This document shows, piece by piece, positions 22,203 to 33,149 of a DNA stretch of 64,000 bases. Numbering within the stretch: position 1 is the stretch's first letter; the number at the start of each line of letters is the position of its first letter. Where the stretch lies: NCBI RefSeq assembly GCF_027579695.1, contig NC_083575.1:32303382-32367381 (forward strand), written 5' to 3'. The notes below the pieces were generated by a model. That model ran no database searches, was not told where the DNA came from, and was given only the letters and a program-made list of their open reading frames with translations. This stretch comes from Neoarius graeffei (lineage: Eukaryota > Chordata > Actinopteri > Siluriformes > Ariidae). The position numbers were made by a program, and so were the translations under genes.

Positions 22203-23602
22203 CAGCTCTGGAAAAAAATTAAGAGACCACTTCAGGTTTTTTTTCTTAAATCAGTATCTCTACGTATGGCAGCAATTTCATTCCAGTGTCTGTACTGGAC
22301 CTACAACACAAGCACACCTCATTTTATTTAATGAGGGACTGATTAGGTGATCACCTGAACCAAATCTTATTTAAAGGGGAAATGTACAAAAACCTCTGCT
22401 GTGGTCATCACTATCCTCTTGCAATAGGACCAGTTTGGATGGCAAAAACACTGCTAGTAGTACTTTAAATTTAACTGAATAAAAAAAATATTTTCATCAT
22501 GCCAAAAGACTCACAAAGAAAAAATTTGAGTGAGAAAAAGAAGGGTTCAATTCTGCTTTAACTGGCAGAGGGATACAGTGAGTGTCAGGTTGCTTCCATC
22601 CTCAAAATTTCAAACGATGGCAGTTCATTCGAACAAGCTCAAGCAGTAGACATTAGGGACAACAAAGTTACAAACTGGCATGGGGGGAACAACTCTCCAC
22701 TGACAGGGATGATTGCCAACTCCTTCGAATGTCACTCAACAACTGTAAGATGACATCAAGTGGCCTTCAAAAAGAATGGAAAATGACAGCTGGGGTTACA
22801 TGCACAGCAAGGACAGTTCAAAACAGGCTCCTCCGGGCAGGGTTGAAGTCATACAAAGCTAGAAAAAAGCCCTTCATCAGTGAGAAGCAAAGAAGAGCCA
22901 GGCTGAGGTTTGCTAAAGACCAGTAGGATTGGACCACAGAGGACTGGAGTAAGGTCATCTTCCCTGATGAGTCCAGTTTTCATCTTTGCCCATCACCTGG
23001 TTTTCTAATGGTTAGACGGAAACCTGGAGAGGCCTACAAGCCACAGTGTATCACACTCATTATGGAATTTGGTGGTGGATCAGTGGTGATCTGGGGGTGC
23101 TTCAGCAAGGCTGGAATGAGGCAGATTTTTGTTTGTGATGGACACATGAATCAAGCCATGTACAAGGTTATCCTGGAAGAAAACTTGCTTCCTTCTGCTC
23201 TGACAATGTTCTCTAATTCTAAGGATTGGGTTTTCCAGCAGGACATTGCTCCATGCCACACAGCCAGGTCAATCAAGGTGTGGATGGAGGACCACAAGAT
23301 CAAGACCCTGTCATGGCCAGCCCAATCTCCAGAACTGAACCCCATTGAAAACCTCTGGAATGTGATTAAGAGGAAAATGGATGGTCACAGTCCATCAAAC
23401 AAAGCTGAGCTGATTGAATTTTTGCACCAGGAGTGGCATAAAGTCACCCAAGAATAACGTGAAAGACTGGTGGAGAGGATGCCAAGACACAGGAAAGCTA
23501 TGATTAAATGTCAGGTTTATTCCACCAAATATTGATTTCTGAACTCATCCTAAAGTTCAAACATTAGTATTGTGTTGTTTAAAATTGAATATGATCATTA
23601 TT
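22203..23602 (+). mobile_element. Tc1-like element, right end missing
   Basis: The left terminus CAGCTCTGGAAAAAAATTAAG is a known fish Tc1 end; the matching right terminus is not found, so the copy stops near 23602. It holds a broken transposase on the plus strand. Confidence 0.75.
22499..23538 (+). pseudogene. Tc1 transposase, broken
   Basis: Starts MPKDSQRKNLSEKKKGSILL at 22499 and hits a stop at once. A second stop (DQ*DW) lies at 22924-22926 and a third at 23455. The pieces cover the helix-turn-helix region and the whole DDE catalytic core: FPDESSFH, VFQQDIAPCHTA and LNPIENLW, which carry the two Asp and the Glu. The catalytic residues survive but the reading frame does not, so this copy is inactive. 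Confidence 0.8.
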
Positions 23603-23639
23603 TCACTACCAACCAATACCAAGGTGCAAAAGCCTGCAC

Positions 23640-24438
23640 TTTTTGATATAAATAGGCATAGTGGGTCATAAAAGACCACTGTACTGAATAGTTCCTTGGT
23701 CACTGATGTGGTTCTTGAGTATTTTAAAAATGCTGTGATACAGCGTTTGCTCAAAAAACCAAACGTTGACCTGTCAGACCCCAATAATTATAGGCCTAAC
23801 TCTAAACTCTCATCTCTAGAAAAGTGTGAATGTTATAGCGGTGCAGGTACTGGTGGTAGTTGAGTACAATAATATTTTAAAGAAATTTCCATCTGATTTC
23901 AGAAATAAACCACTGGCCTGGTTTTCCTCATATTTATCTAACAGAACTTTTGTTGTTGTTGGTATGTAGATTTCCTTCTCCGCCATGCTTACATGTGGCA
24001 AACCTCAAGGCTCAAGTTGAGTTTGATTATATTTTCACTATATATGCTCCCTCTTGGACATGTTATCTGGCGATATGACATTAACTTCCACTATTGTGTT
24101 GATTTACAGCTTTACCTGTCTCTGGATCCAAACAATGTGGCTAAAGTATTAATTCTTCTAGCCTGTCTAGAAGACATGGGGTGATCTGTGACTTCAGTTT
24201 AAACTTTGAGCCTCATGTTAACAAACTGTTATAAGTTGGGCATTGATCAATTAAGGAATATTGCAAAAGTTAATGCAAATACACAGAGCAGATCAAAGAT
24301 GCTTTTATAACTTCTCACCTGGATGATCATAATGCCTTTTATTTCCTACACTGAACAGCTTTTCCATTGCTTGTCTCCAGTTGGTACAAAATGCTGCAGC
24401 CAGACGACTTACATCAGAGATGTTTCTTGATGATGTGA
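23640..24438 (+). pseudogene. L2-like LINE reverse transcriptase relic
   Basis: Shifting frames give VVLEYFKNAVIQRLLKKP, LSDPNNYRP, AWFSSYLSNRTF, ADDLQLYLSL-like text near 24105 (DLQLYLSLDPNNVAKVL) and NFEPHVNKL. These follow the order of an L2/Maui RT with internal deletions. It ends where the Penelope-like element begins. Confidence 0.6.
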
Positions 24439-24446
24439 TTGCTGAT

Positions 24447-25288
24447 TATTGGATAGAACGAACCTCACCACGGACCAGATTTGCACCCTGCTTGACCTCT
24501 GCCTGACTACCACTTATTTCCAGTTTAATGAAAGTTTCTACAGACAGAAGCATGGATGTGCCATGGGCTCACTGGTATCCCCTATTGTGGCCAATCTTTA
24601 CATGGAGGAAGTGGAACATAAAGCTTTGACCACTTTTTCAGGAGTTGCTCCCAGCCACTGGTTCAGATATGTGGATGACACCTGGGTTAAAATCAAAACC
24701 CATGAGGTGGAAGCCTTCTCTAAGCACATCAATGCAGTGGATATTAACATCAACTTCACTTGAGAGGACGTCAGTGGGAATAATCTAGCCTTCTTGGATT
24801 GTGATGTACACATTAGACAAGACAGAAGCCTGAGCATCGAGGTCTACCGGAAACCCACACACACAGACCAGTACCTACTCTTTGACTCTCACCACCCACT
24901 GGAACACAAATTGGGGGTCATTAGGACCTTGCAAGACAGGGCTCAAAATATCCCTAAAACGATAGAGGGAAAAGAGAAGGGGCAGAATCACATCAAGAAA
25001 GCACTTCAGAACTGCAGGTATCCCAACTGGTCTTTCCTCAAGAGCAGAAAAAGGAACAGAACGGACAAGGAGGATAACAGGAACAAATGCAAGAACATTG
25101 TCATTCCCTACATTTCTGGTCTATCTAAGAAACTCAGGAGGATCTTCTACAAACACAACATTCCGGTACATTTCAGACCCAGTAACACCCTGAAGCAGAA
25201 ACTGGTCCACCCTAAGGACAGAATATCCAGACACAAACAGGACAACGTAGTGTATGCCATTCAGTGCAGTGAGTAATGCACGGACACG
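24447..25288 (+). pseudogene. Penelope-like RT, C-terminal half
   Basis: Reads KHGCAMGSLVSPIVANLYM, then the catalytic FRYVDDTWV, then LAFLDCDVHI and EVYRKPTHTDQYL, as in Penelope-type RTs. In-frame stops occur at 24761-24763 (TGA, likely from CGA) and at 25274-25276. The linker before the endonuclease is Lys/Arg-rich. Fingers and first palm motifs are lost. Confidence 0.8.
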
Positions 25289-25290
25289 TA

Positions 25291-26894
25291 CAACCCCGAT
25301 TCCAAAAAAGTTGGGACAAAGTACAAATTGTAAATAAAAACTGAATGCAATAATTTACAAATCTTAAAAACTGATATTGTATTCACAATAGAACATAAAC
25401 AACATATCAAATGTCGAAAGTGAGACATTTTGAAATTTCATGCCAAATATTGGCTCACTTGAAATTTCATGACAGCAACACATCTCAAAAAAGTTGGGAC
25501 GGGGCAATAAGAGGCTGGAAAAGTTAAAGGTACAAAAAAGGAACAGCTGGAGGACCAAATTGCAACTCATTAGGTCAATTGGCAATAGGTCATTAACATG
25601 ACTGGGTTTAAAAAGAGCATCTTGGAGTGGCAGCGGCTCTCAGAAGTAAAGATGGGAAGACGATCACCAATCCCCCTAATTCTGCGCTGACAAATAGTGG
25701 AGCAATATCAGAAAGGAGTTTGACAGTGTAAAATTGCAAAGAGTTTGGACATATCATCATCTACAGTGCATAATGTCATCAAAAGATTCAGAGAATCTGG
25801 AAGAATCTCTGTGCGTAAGGGTCAAGGCCGGAAAACCATACTGGGTGCCCGTGATCTTCGGGCCCTTAGACGGCACTGCATCACATACAGGCATGCTTCT
25901 GTATTGGAAATCACAAAATGGGCTCAGGAATATTTCCAGAGAACATTACCTGTGAACACAATTCACCGTGCCATCCGCCGTTGCCAGCTAAAACTCTATA
26001 GTTCAAAGAAGAAGCCATATCTAAACATGATCCAGAAGCGCAGACGTCTTCTCTGGGCCAAGGCTCATTTAAAATGGACTGTGGCAAAGTGGAAAACTGT
26101 TCTGTGGTCAGACGAATCAAAATTTGAAGTTCTTTATGGAAATCAGGCACGCCGTGTCATTCGGACTAAAGAGGAGAAGGACGACCCAAGTTGTTATCAG
26201 CGCTCAGTTCAGAAGCCTGCATCTCTGATGGTATGGGGTTGCATTAGTGCGTGTGGCATGGGCAGCTTACACATCTGGAAAGACACCATCAATGCTGAAA
26301 GGTATATCCAGGTTCTAGAGCAACATATGCTCCCATCCAGACGACGTCTCTTTCAGGGAAGACCTTGCATTTTCCAACATGACAATGCCAAACCACATAC
26401 TGCATCAATTACAGCATCATGGCTGCGTAGAAGAAGGGTCCGGGTACTGAACTGGCCAGCCTGCAGTCCAGATCTTTCACCCATAGAAAACATTTGGTGC
26501 ATCATAAAACGGAAGATACGACAAAAAAGACCTAAGACAGTTGAGCAACTAGAATCCTACATTAGACAAGAATGGGTTAACATTCCTATCCCTAAACTTG
26601 AGCAACTTGTCTCCTCAGTCCCCAGACGTTTACAGACTGTTGTAAAGAGTAAAGGGGATGTCTCACAGTGGTAAACATGGCCTTGTCCCAACTTTTTTGA
26701 GATGTGTTGTTGTCATGAAATTTAAAATCACCTAATTTTTCTCTTTAAATGATATATTTTCTCAGTTTAAACATTTGATATGTCATCTATGTTCTATTCT
26801 GAATAACATATGGAATTTTGAAACTTCCACATCATTGCATTCCGTTTTTATTTACAAATTGTACTTTGTCCCAACTTTTTTGGAATCGGGGTTG
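25291..26894 (+). mobile_element. Tc1-like element, family D, copy 1 (1604 bp)
   Basis: Ends CAACCCCGATTCCAAAAAAG and its reverse complement, flanked by TA on both sides. Inverted repeats extend inward for tens of bases. A second, very similar copy lies at 49895-51463. It contains an almost full transposase frame. Confidence 0.9.
25745..26674 (+). CDS. Tc1-like transposase (309 codons open)
   Basis: Cut-and-paste transposase that would bind the element ends and insert at TA. The open frame starts at [18 protein letters not shown] inside the N-terminal helix-turn-helix region. The full family ORF would start at 25652 (MGRRSPIPLILR), but TGA codons at 25688 and 25715 interrupt that part. Catalytic residues are all present: [22 protein letters not shown] and LSPIENIW, a DD34E arrangement. 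It ends in KSKGDVSQW. About 30 N-terminal residues are lost, so the protein may not bind DNA properly. Confidence 0.8.
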   Translation: MDISSSTVHNVIKRFRESGRISVRKGQGRKTILGARDLRALRRHCITYRHASVLEITKWAQEYFQRTLPVNTIHRAIRRCQLKLYSSKKKPYLNMIQKRRRLLWAKAHLKWTVAKWKTVLWSDESKFEVLYGNQARRVIRTKEEKDDPSCYQRSVQKPASLMVWGCISACGMGSLHIWKDTINAERYIQVLEQHMLPSRRRLFQGRPCIFQHDNAKPHTASITASWLRRRRVRVLNWPACSPDLSPIENIWCIIKRKIRQKRPKTVEQLESYIRQEWVNIPIPKLEQLVSSVPRRLQTVVKSKGDVSQW

Positions 26895-26896
26895 TA

Positions 26897-27345
26897 TATT
26901 GGGGAAACAAAACAACTGCTTCACAGGTGCATGGCTCAACACAGGAGAGCCAGTTCCTCAGGCCAGGACTCTGCTGTCTACCTTCATCTTAACAACAAAG
27001 GACACTCATTTCAGGATTGCAACGTATGCATTTTAGCCAGAGAGGATCGTTGGTATGAGTGAGGAGTTAAAGAAGCCATTTTTGTCAACCTGGAACAGCC
27101 ATCACTGAACAGGGGTGGGGGTCTAAGACATCATTTTTCAGCCACCTACAATGCAGTCCTTGGCACACTTCCCAGACAACTGAATGCACACCAAAACCCA
27201 GCTGTTTTCAGTGACTCACAGGAGGACAGAGAGAATCAGCATTCCATTGATCACCCTAACGGGCAATCCATTGATCATCCTAACGACTCTCGAGGCCGTT
27301 CAAAACCAGCCCCCAGTGACCCACACCAACAGGATGACTCAATCA
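26897..27345 (+). pseudogene. GIY-YIG endonuclease domain of the Penelope-like element
   Basis: Directly after the Tc1 insertion the frame resumes as YIGETKQLLHRCMAQHRRAS, the GIY-YIG core, then LHLNNKGHSFQDCNVCILAR and, after a stop (TGA at 27060-27062), EAIFVNLEQPSLNRGGG. In this family the domain nicks target DNA for reverse transcription. This copy is split and carries a nonsense codon. Confidence 0.8.
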
Positions 27346-27689
27346 CTACGTTTACATGCACATAGAGAGAATCGAATTTCTGCCGTTGCTCGACTGAAAT
27401 CGAAGTTCAAAATGCCATGTATACACCTTAATTCGGCTGAAATTGAACCGAACTTGATTTCTCGGAATCGAGCTACACGACCTAGTTTATGCGATTTCTG
27501 CCGAGCTATTTTGTGCATGTATACCCTATCGAGCTAGTTGTCGAGCTACTTCCGGAAGTGACGAGTGACGAGACCACAAGCGGGAAACACAACAGCCTCG
27601 GTCGGCATGACAACAGTAGTAGCGAGCAGCATAAGAGGTCAGGAGGAACAAATGAAGAAGAGAAAATGGCGATGTAGAGCTCTCTGAAG

Positions 27690-27992
27690 TGTGGGTGGAG
27701 CACAGAGGACGGCAGGACAAAGCTTCTGGTACTAATAGGCTTTTTATTGTCAGACTTTTCAGTTTAACAGCCTACTTTTATTCTTGAGAGAAAAACACAC
27801 GCGTGCGCTGTGTTCTAGTCCCGGGATGAGCTCTCCCCTCTGCTCTCCCTCTGCCTCCTTAAATAGGGTGCGGTTACTGGGAAGACACACAAACAGGTTA
27901 ATTACCGTCAAGTGTAGTTATTCTGCCACTCACCTTCCCTGGCTCCGCCCTCCTGTCACAGACCGGTGCATGACCACGCCCCCACTGCCACA
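27690..27992 (-). mobile_element. Solo-LTR-like insertion
   Basis: Starts TGTGGGTGG and ends CACTGCCACA, so the termini are inverted TGTGG/CCACA. Minus-strand AATAAAA sits at about 27740 and a minus-strand TATA-like box at about 27860. The layout resembles the LTR at 15721. No clear target duplication, so it may be truncated. Confidence 0.4.
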
Positions 27993-28011
27993 GGCAAGCA
28001 GAAACGTGCAC

Positions 28012-28143
28012 TTCTGGAGCAATGAGGAGACAGACTTCATGCTCATTCAGCTTAAGGAGTTGAATATATTAAAATTCATGGACGGGAGAAAAACGCGCAA
28101 TGGAGAACACGGAACTGATAACTTTGTTTACACTCTTGAATAG
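28012..28143 (+). pseudogene. Myb/SANT-like DNA-binding fragment of a Harbinger element
   Basis: Reads FWSNEETDFMLIQLKELNIL and FMDGRKTRN, the pattern of the Myb-like DNA-binding protein that accompanies Harbinger transposases. It ends at a TAG at 28141-28143 and its start was separated by the LTR-like insertion. Confidence 0.6.
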
Positions 28144-28535
28144 CTCTTCTTCATGACGACAACCGGAAGTGTACCAACACGATGGGGTGTGTTGCGCCAC
28201 CTGTGGCTCAGGTGCACAATGCACCTCACACTATAGCCCGATTTCAGTTATGTGCATGTAGGATTGGATTTCTCTGGCACCCTGCTGGGACCTTCAGCTC
28301 GATTACCGACAGCAGCTCGATTTGGATGTTCATATAAACATAGTCACTGACACCTTAGATGAGCTTTTCATCCATGAGAGGATAAATACCTGATGCTCCC
28401 TACCAGTCAGACAGAACTGAAGAAGCCTTTCGGATGAGAGGTGAAACGTCTTCAAGAATCTTCAAGCAAGTCCAGTTGCTCTCTTTTACCACCCACAGGT
28501 TACTATGACCTAGATGACTGAGAATCTTCACAGAA

Positions 28536-29094
28536 ATATTTTCTTATCTTCAGACATAATAGTGTAGGAGATGTTTCTTTACGGAGTTTGCATGTTCTCC
28601 CCGTGTCCACGTGGGTTTCCTCCGGGTGCTCCGGTTTCCCCCACAGTCCAAAGACATGCAGGTTAGGTTAACTGGTGACTCTAAATTGACTGTAGGTGTG
28701 AATGTGAGTGTGAATGGTTGTCTGTGTCTATGTGTCAGCCCTGTGATGACCTGGCGACATGTCCAGGGTGTATCCCGCCTTTCGCCCGTAGTCAGCTGGG
28801 ATAGGCTCCAGCTTGCCTGCGACCCTGTAGAACAGGATAAAGCGGCTAGAGATGATGAGATGAGATGTTTCTTTACCTGCTTGATAGTTTCGACTGAGAC
28901 TCCAATCTTCCTCAGAAGAGTCATTAGTCCTTAAATTAAATTCATTATAGACGTGAACTTAAAATCATTGTTTTATCGCCTTGGTGCCCTGGCTTATTGT
29001 TTTATTTTATGGCCTTCGTGCCCTCAAAAAATTGACAGCACAAAAGGCCAAGTGGCCTTGCCCCTAAAATGACAAAATTCCAGGCCTGCACTGT
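28536..29094. mobile_element. Truncated hAT-like copy, right half
   Basis: Nearly identical to 39424-39655 apart from a nested SINE and a short extra segment near 28975-29000. The right end is CCAGGCCTG followed by CACTGTAC. The left part of the element is missing and joins the end of the Penelope-like element. Confidence 0.65.
28583..28862 (+). mobile_element. SINE copy 2, 5'-truncated
   Basis: Lacks the tRNA head and starts at GGAGTTTGCATG. Target duplication AGATGTTTCTTTAC at 28569-28582 and 28863-28876. The empty site is preserved at 39459-39476. Confidence 0.85.
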
Positions 29095-29370
29095 ACCCAA
29101 CAGAGAATGAGCATGCAATATTGTTACAATATTGCATGTTGCCAAGAAAACACATCATACGTCGGCGACATAAAACTTCCATGTTAGCGAGCGCCTGTGA
29201 CAATTTCTAAACAAACATGGCTGCCAGGTTTGCTTCGTTAAAAACAAAAGATTTTGAGAGAATTTTGGCTGGCAGGTCACTCTGTTGTGTGTAGTTGTCA
29301 ATGTTGATTTTAAAAGTAATTAAGTAAATTCCACAGGGAAGATAATAATATTAATAATAATAATAATAAT
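29095..29370. other. Unassigned sequence with (TAA)n
   Basis: No frame recognised. A short perfect palindrome (GCAATATTGTTACAATATTGC) lies at about 29115-29137. A (TAA)n tract ends it (29344-29370). Confidence 0.4.
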
Positions 29371-29382
29371 CAGCTTGACTCT

Positions 29383-29766
29383 GGCGGCACGGTGGTGTAG
29401 TGGTTAGCGCTGTCGCCTCACAGCAAGAAGGTCCTGGGTTCGAGCCCCATGGCCGGCAAGGGCCTTTCTGTGCGGAGTTTGCATGTTCTCCCCGTGTCCG
29501 CGTGGGTTTCCTCCGGGTGCTCCGGTTTCCCCCACAGTCCAAAGACATGCAGGTTAGGTTAACTGGTGACTCTAAATTGACCGTAGGTGTGAATGTGAGT
29601 GTGAATGGTTGTCTGTGTCTATGTGTCAGCCCTGTGATGACCTGGCGACTTGTCCAGGGTGTAACCTGCCTTTCGCCCATAGTCAGCTGGGATAGGCTCC
29701 AGCTTGCCTGCGACCCTGTAGAAGGATAAAGCGGCTAGAGATAATGAGATGAGATGAGATGAGATG
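29383..29766 (+). mobile_element. SINE copy 3, full length
   Basis: Complete plus-strand copy: tRNA-like head with boxes A and B, conserved body and a (GATGA)n tail. Target duplication AGCTTGACTCT at 29372-29382 and 29767-29777. Confidence 0.9.
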
Positions 29767-29998
29767 AGCTTGACTCTTCTAGCACTGGCCTTCGCTAACA
29801 CTACACCAGCTGGAAAGTAACTGGACTGCCGCGCTAACAGCACTGAGTCATGGGTAAGCTAGTATTGGCCTTCGAGAATACTGATATGAAAAGAGTGTGT
29901 ATGTATAATAATAATTATACATATAATAATAATGGCTTTTTTCATGGTCTATCAGATATATTCCATTCAGCTAGCATGGTACTGAACTCATCTTCAGC

Positions 29999-31043
29999 AT
30001 CTCATCTCATTATCTCTCACCGCTTTATCCTGTTCTACAGGGTCGCAGGCAAGCTGGAGCCTATCCCAGCTGACTACGGGGTACACCCTGGACAAGTCGC
30101 CAGGTCATCACAGGGCTGACACATATGCCGCTTTTCCACTACAAACGTGGCTGAGTCGGGCTGAGCCGTGCCGTGCTGAGTTGGGCTGAGTTGAGCTGAG
30201 CGGGGCTGTTGGAGTTGCATTTCGACTACAACCGCGCTGAACCGTGCTGGCTGGAAGTGGGTGGACACATTGGGTGGAGTTAGCGAAAGTGGGTGGACGT
30301 CATGTGATGTCGTTAAGCAGCGCAAACAGTGACATCAGTGAGCTTTTAAGCGGTAGTCTCACGACCCGAATAGTAAACAATAAACATGGAGGACATGGAG
30401 TCGTTAGTGTTGCTGGTCTTGGTTCTGTGGCTTGTTGTCACCGACAATGCCAACAGATACTGGCAAGAGCGTATAGATGAGGTGAGGCGCATAAGGCTCC
30501 AGAAATTCTCGTAATTCGTACTTCTTCTTCTTCCGGGTTTACGGTGTTTACAGATCCCAGCGTGCTCGCGGGGCGTGTGGGCATGTGAGGACACTCTTCC
30601 TCACCAATCAGTGCACAGGGGAGTGTCTGCTCACGCCCCCAGCCTCACTCGGCTCGCTTTGGCTCGCTTCAGCCCCACTCCAAAACGGTGCGAGTTTTAG
30701 GGGCTAAGCAGGGCTGAAGCGAGCTGAGTCGTGCTGTTCTTTGGTAGTCGAAACGCGAGCCGTGTCGGGCTGAAGTGAGCTGAAGCGAGCTGAAGTGAGC
30801 TGAAAAAGGGTAGTGGAAAAGGGCTAATAGACACAGACAACCATTCACACCTACGGTCAATTTAGAGTCACCAGTTAACCTAACCTGCATGTCTTTGGAC
30901 TGTGGGGGAAACCGGAGCACACCCACGCGGACACGGAGAACATGCAAACTCCCCACAGAAAGGCCCTTGCCGGCCACGGGGCTCGAACCCGGACCTTCTT
31001 GCTGTGAGGTGACAGCGCTAGCCACTACACCACCATGCCGCCC
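29999..31043 (-). mobile_element. SINE copy 4, split by a MITE
   Basis: Minus-strand copy of the DANA-type SINE at 29999-30125 and 30827-31043. The two halves match copy 5 without the 701-bp insert. No clear target duplication. Confidence 0.85.
30126..30826 (+). mobile_element. Harbinger-like element, 701 bp
   Basis: Ends TGCCGCTTTTCCACTAC and, reversed, TAGCCCTTTTCCACTAC, with ATA on both sides. The interior is rich in GAGCTGAGC-type repeats. A short frame at 30388-30513 (MEDMESLVLLVLVLWLVV, NANRYWQERIDEVRRIRLQ) looks like the N-terminus of the parent element's protein. Confidence 0.7.
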
Positions 31044-31109
31044 TTGTTCAATATCATGCTAGCTGAATGGAATATATCTCATAGACCACAAAAACTCCAG
31101 CCAATATTA

Positions 31110-31366
31110 TTTAATTATATCATTTTGTATCAGGCTTTGTGAAAAATGACCATTAGATATGAGAAAGTGGGGAGTTCAACAGCTATTTTAATTTACTTTT
31201 GTGTATGGAGGTAATTTTCCCCTTTTAAAAGGTAGTTATTTCCAATATTGTGGTTATTTTGTTGTTTTGCCTTGTACAACTATTACTTTATGAGCAACCT
31301 ATATAATTACTCAACTAAAATTTTCATTAGTTTGATAAGGGAGAATGTCTATCAAATGTCATCAGG
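31110..31366. other. AT-rich spacer, nothing recognised
   Basis: No frame, inverted repeat or known motif recognised here. Confidence 0.4.
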
Positions 31367-32724
31367 TAGACCCCGAAGCCGTTTGTTTTCAGGATAATGG
31401 CTGGCTGATGAAATTATTGGCTGGCTAGCTGACTCAGCCAAAACCTTAATGGCTGCTGCAGCCACCAAAATGTTTATGGCTACAAATGGCTGATACTGTT
31501 TCTTCACACCTACGGTCTACGTTCAATTGATTATAAGATGCAGTGTACTGGTTACACAGATACATAGGCTATTTCCACAACACAGTTTGGTTAAAAAACT
31601 GATTGTACTACAACAAATGGTGTATTTATGATAGCATTTATTGATTATAAGTTATTTATTTATTACATTTATTTATTATAAGTACTTAGATGTATTATTA
31701 TTATTATCTCTCTCTCTCACACACACACACATACACATGGGTCATTTAACATGAAATCATATGAATTATGAGATATTAAAATATAGTAGGCCCTAGTAGA
31801 CTTTATTCTGTGCAGTGTACGGCGACGGATTCGCTCTAAATTATCTCCGACCGCCAAGTTCACTAATGTTCTGTCTGCCTTGCCTACCAGGCAAACAGAG
31901 CGGTCAGTATATTGCTAGCTGTGGTCAGACTGCAAAGTATGAATCATGAAAGAGTGTCTCTGAGGGAGTCCCGCTTAATTAATGGACGTCACTGTGTGGC
32001 ATATATCCGGGTGAACGGATCAAACAAATGGTGGGAATAAAAAGCAAATTACCACAGGTCCCCTGGTCTCTTACAGTACTTCATTGTAAATATAAATCTA
32101 GCAAGATTGTAGTTCAATGCTAATAATAAGCTAATCTGGATTGTTCGAGGAAGGCATCTAGCTATCTACTCTCACTAGCAATGACCAGTGAAGGACTGGC
32201 AGCTATCTTACTATGATGAAAGTAGAGTGGTGGAGTACTTTTTTTTTATCAATCTCGAAGTATGTGAAACAAACAAACAAAAAAAAATACCTTTACACTT
32301 TCCCTCAGCAGCGGCAAAGAATGCAGCCATCTCGTCGATATCGGAGTCGATTGATGCTCTGGGTGGGTTCCCGGGTTCCCCAGTGTATCGTGGTAACGGT
32401 GTGAGGGGCGGGAAGCCAGACAGGTAGTCACAACGGCAAGCTTGTGGTGGCTCTCTGTGCTGTGATATCAGTTCTAAATCTCTACAGTGTATGCCTATAC
32501 GTCTCTATTGTGTTACTACTAGTGTGTACAGTTGATCATGTTTGTGTCACTTTTCTTGTAGCTCATGATGTGGATAAACCCATTATTTGATGTACACAAT
32601 TCTTAGTGGCTCAGCCAAATTTTATTAGATAGCGGCTCAAATTGGCTTACAAAATTATTGGCTGGCGGCGGCTCAAATTCTAAATGGCGGTTTTAGCGGC
32701 GCCTGGCGGCGGCTTCGGGGTCTA
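31367..32724 (-). mobile_element. hAT element, 1358 bp, with transposase remnant
   Basis: TCATCAGG at 31359-31366 and 32725-32732 (exact 8-bp duplication). Ends TAGACCCCGAAGCCG and its reverse complement. On the minus strand near 32300-32430 a short frame reads RASIDSDIDEMAAFFAAAEG and meets a GT donor, probably the first exon of the lost transposase. The termini are rich in GGCTGGC motifs. Confidence 0.8.
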
Positions 32725-32732
32725 TCATCAGG

Positions 32733-33145
32733 AATTGTCTATACTGAAGACTAATAAAGAGTTATGTGACATAATTTGGGTATCTGGTAAAATGGTAGTA
32801 TCAGGTCATGAAGTGTTTGGATTTGAAACTGAGCATGCATTTGTATTTATTTTTAATGACCTTGAAATTAAGTATATGCATGAATAAAGGTGTGTGCAGG
32901 GGTGGGTTTTTTTTTAATTACAAAATAAAAGTCTCACAGTATTTTTGGTCCACGACAATTAAATGCAGTCTATATAACCTGCAGCAACTTATTTACCATT
33001 CATCCAGTAGGATGATGGTTTAGGCCCTACAACAAATATAACCTGTAGGAAGTTTAAGGTTTAGTGGACTGTAAATTATCAGAAAGAAACGCCAAAACCC
33101 TTGCTGCTTTTGGACCTGTATGTGTTCGTAGTGTAGGATGTCGAG
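32733..33145. other. Spacer, nothing recognised
   Basis: No repeat or frame recognised in this stretch. Confidence 0.4.
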
Positions 33146-33149
33146 GACT

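Larger units (their letters stand above)
27346..28343 (+). mobile_element. PIF/Harbinger-like element with Myb-like ORF remnant
   Basis: Ends CTACGTTTACATG and, reversed, CTATGTTTATATG, with TCA duplicated (27343-27345, 28344-28346). Inside, near 28012-28143, is a Myb/SANT-like fragment. An LTR-like block (27690-27992) lies just after a possible ATG at 27666. Confidence 0.7.
24440..28530 (+). mobile_element. Penelope-like retroelement (RT plus GIY-YIG), 5'-truncated and interrupted
   Basis: RT is at about 24447-25276 and the GIY-YIG endonuclease at about 26897-27345. The 3' UTR continues at 28344-28530 with GAGAGGTGAAACGTCTTC. A Tc1 element (25291-26894) and a Harbinger-like element (27346-28343) split it. 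Only the C-terminal half of the RT remains. Confidence 0.8.
29900..31110. mobile_element. Foldback element interrupted by a SINE
   Basis: 29945-29990 and 31045-31095 are inverted copies (GATATATTCCATTCAGCTAG on one strand, matched by ATGCTAGCTGAATGGAATAT). Everything between is the SINE with its own nested MITE, so the original was a short hairpin-like element. Confidence 0.65.

Noticed and set aside
28550-28934. Frames of 100-125 residues with GEHANS/THRHRQPF text, recurring around 29.4, 37.0, 48.7, 52.8, 60.4 and 61.6 kb
   Set aside because: The same frames recur in every SINE copy; they come from the SINE body and its reverse strand, not from genes.
29383-29450. tRNA-like sequence with A and B boxes (also in the other SINE copies)
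   Set aside because: It is the SINE head; it continues into the SINE body and lacks a tRNA 3' half.
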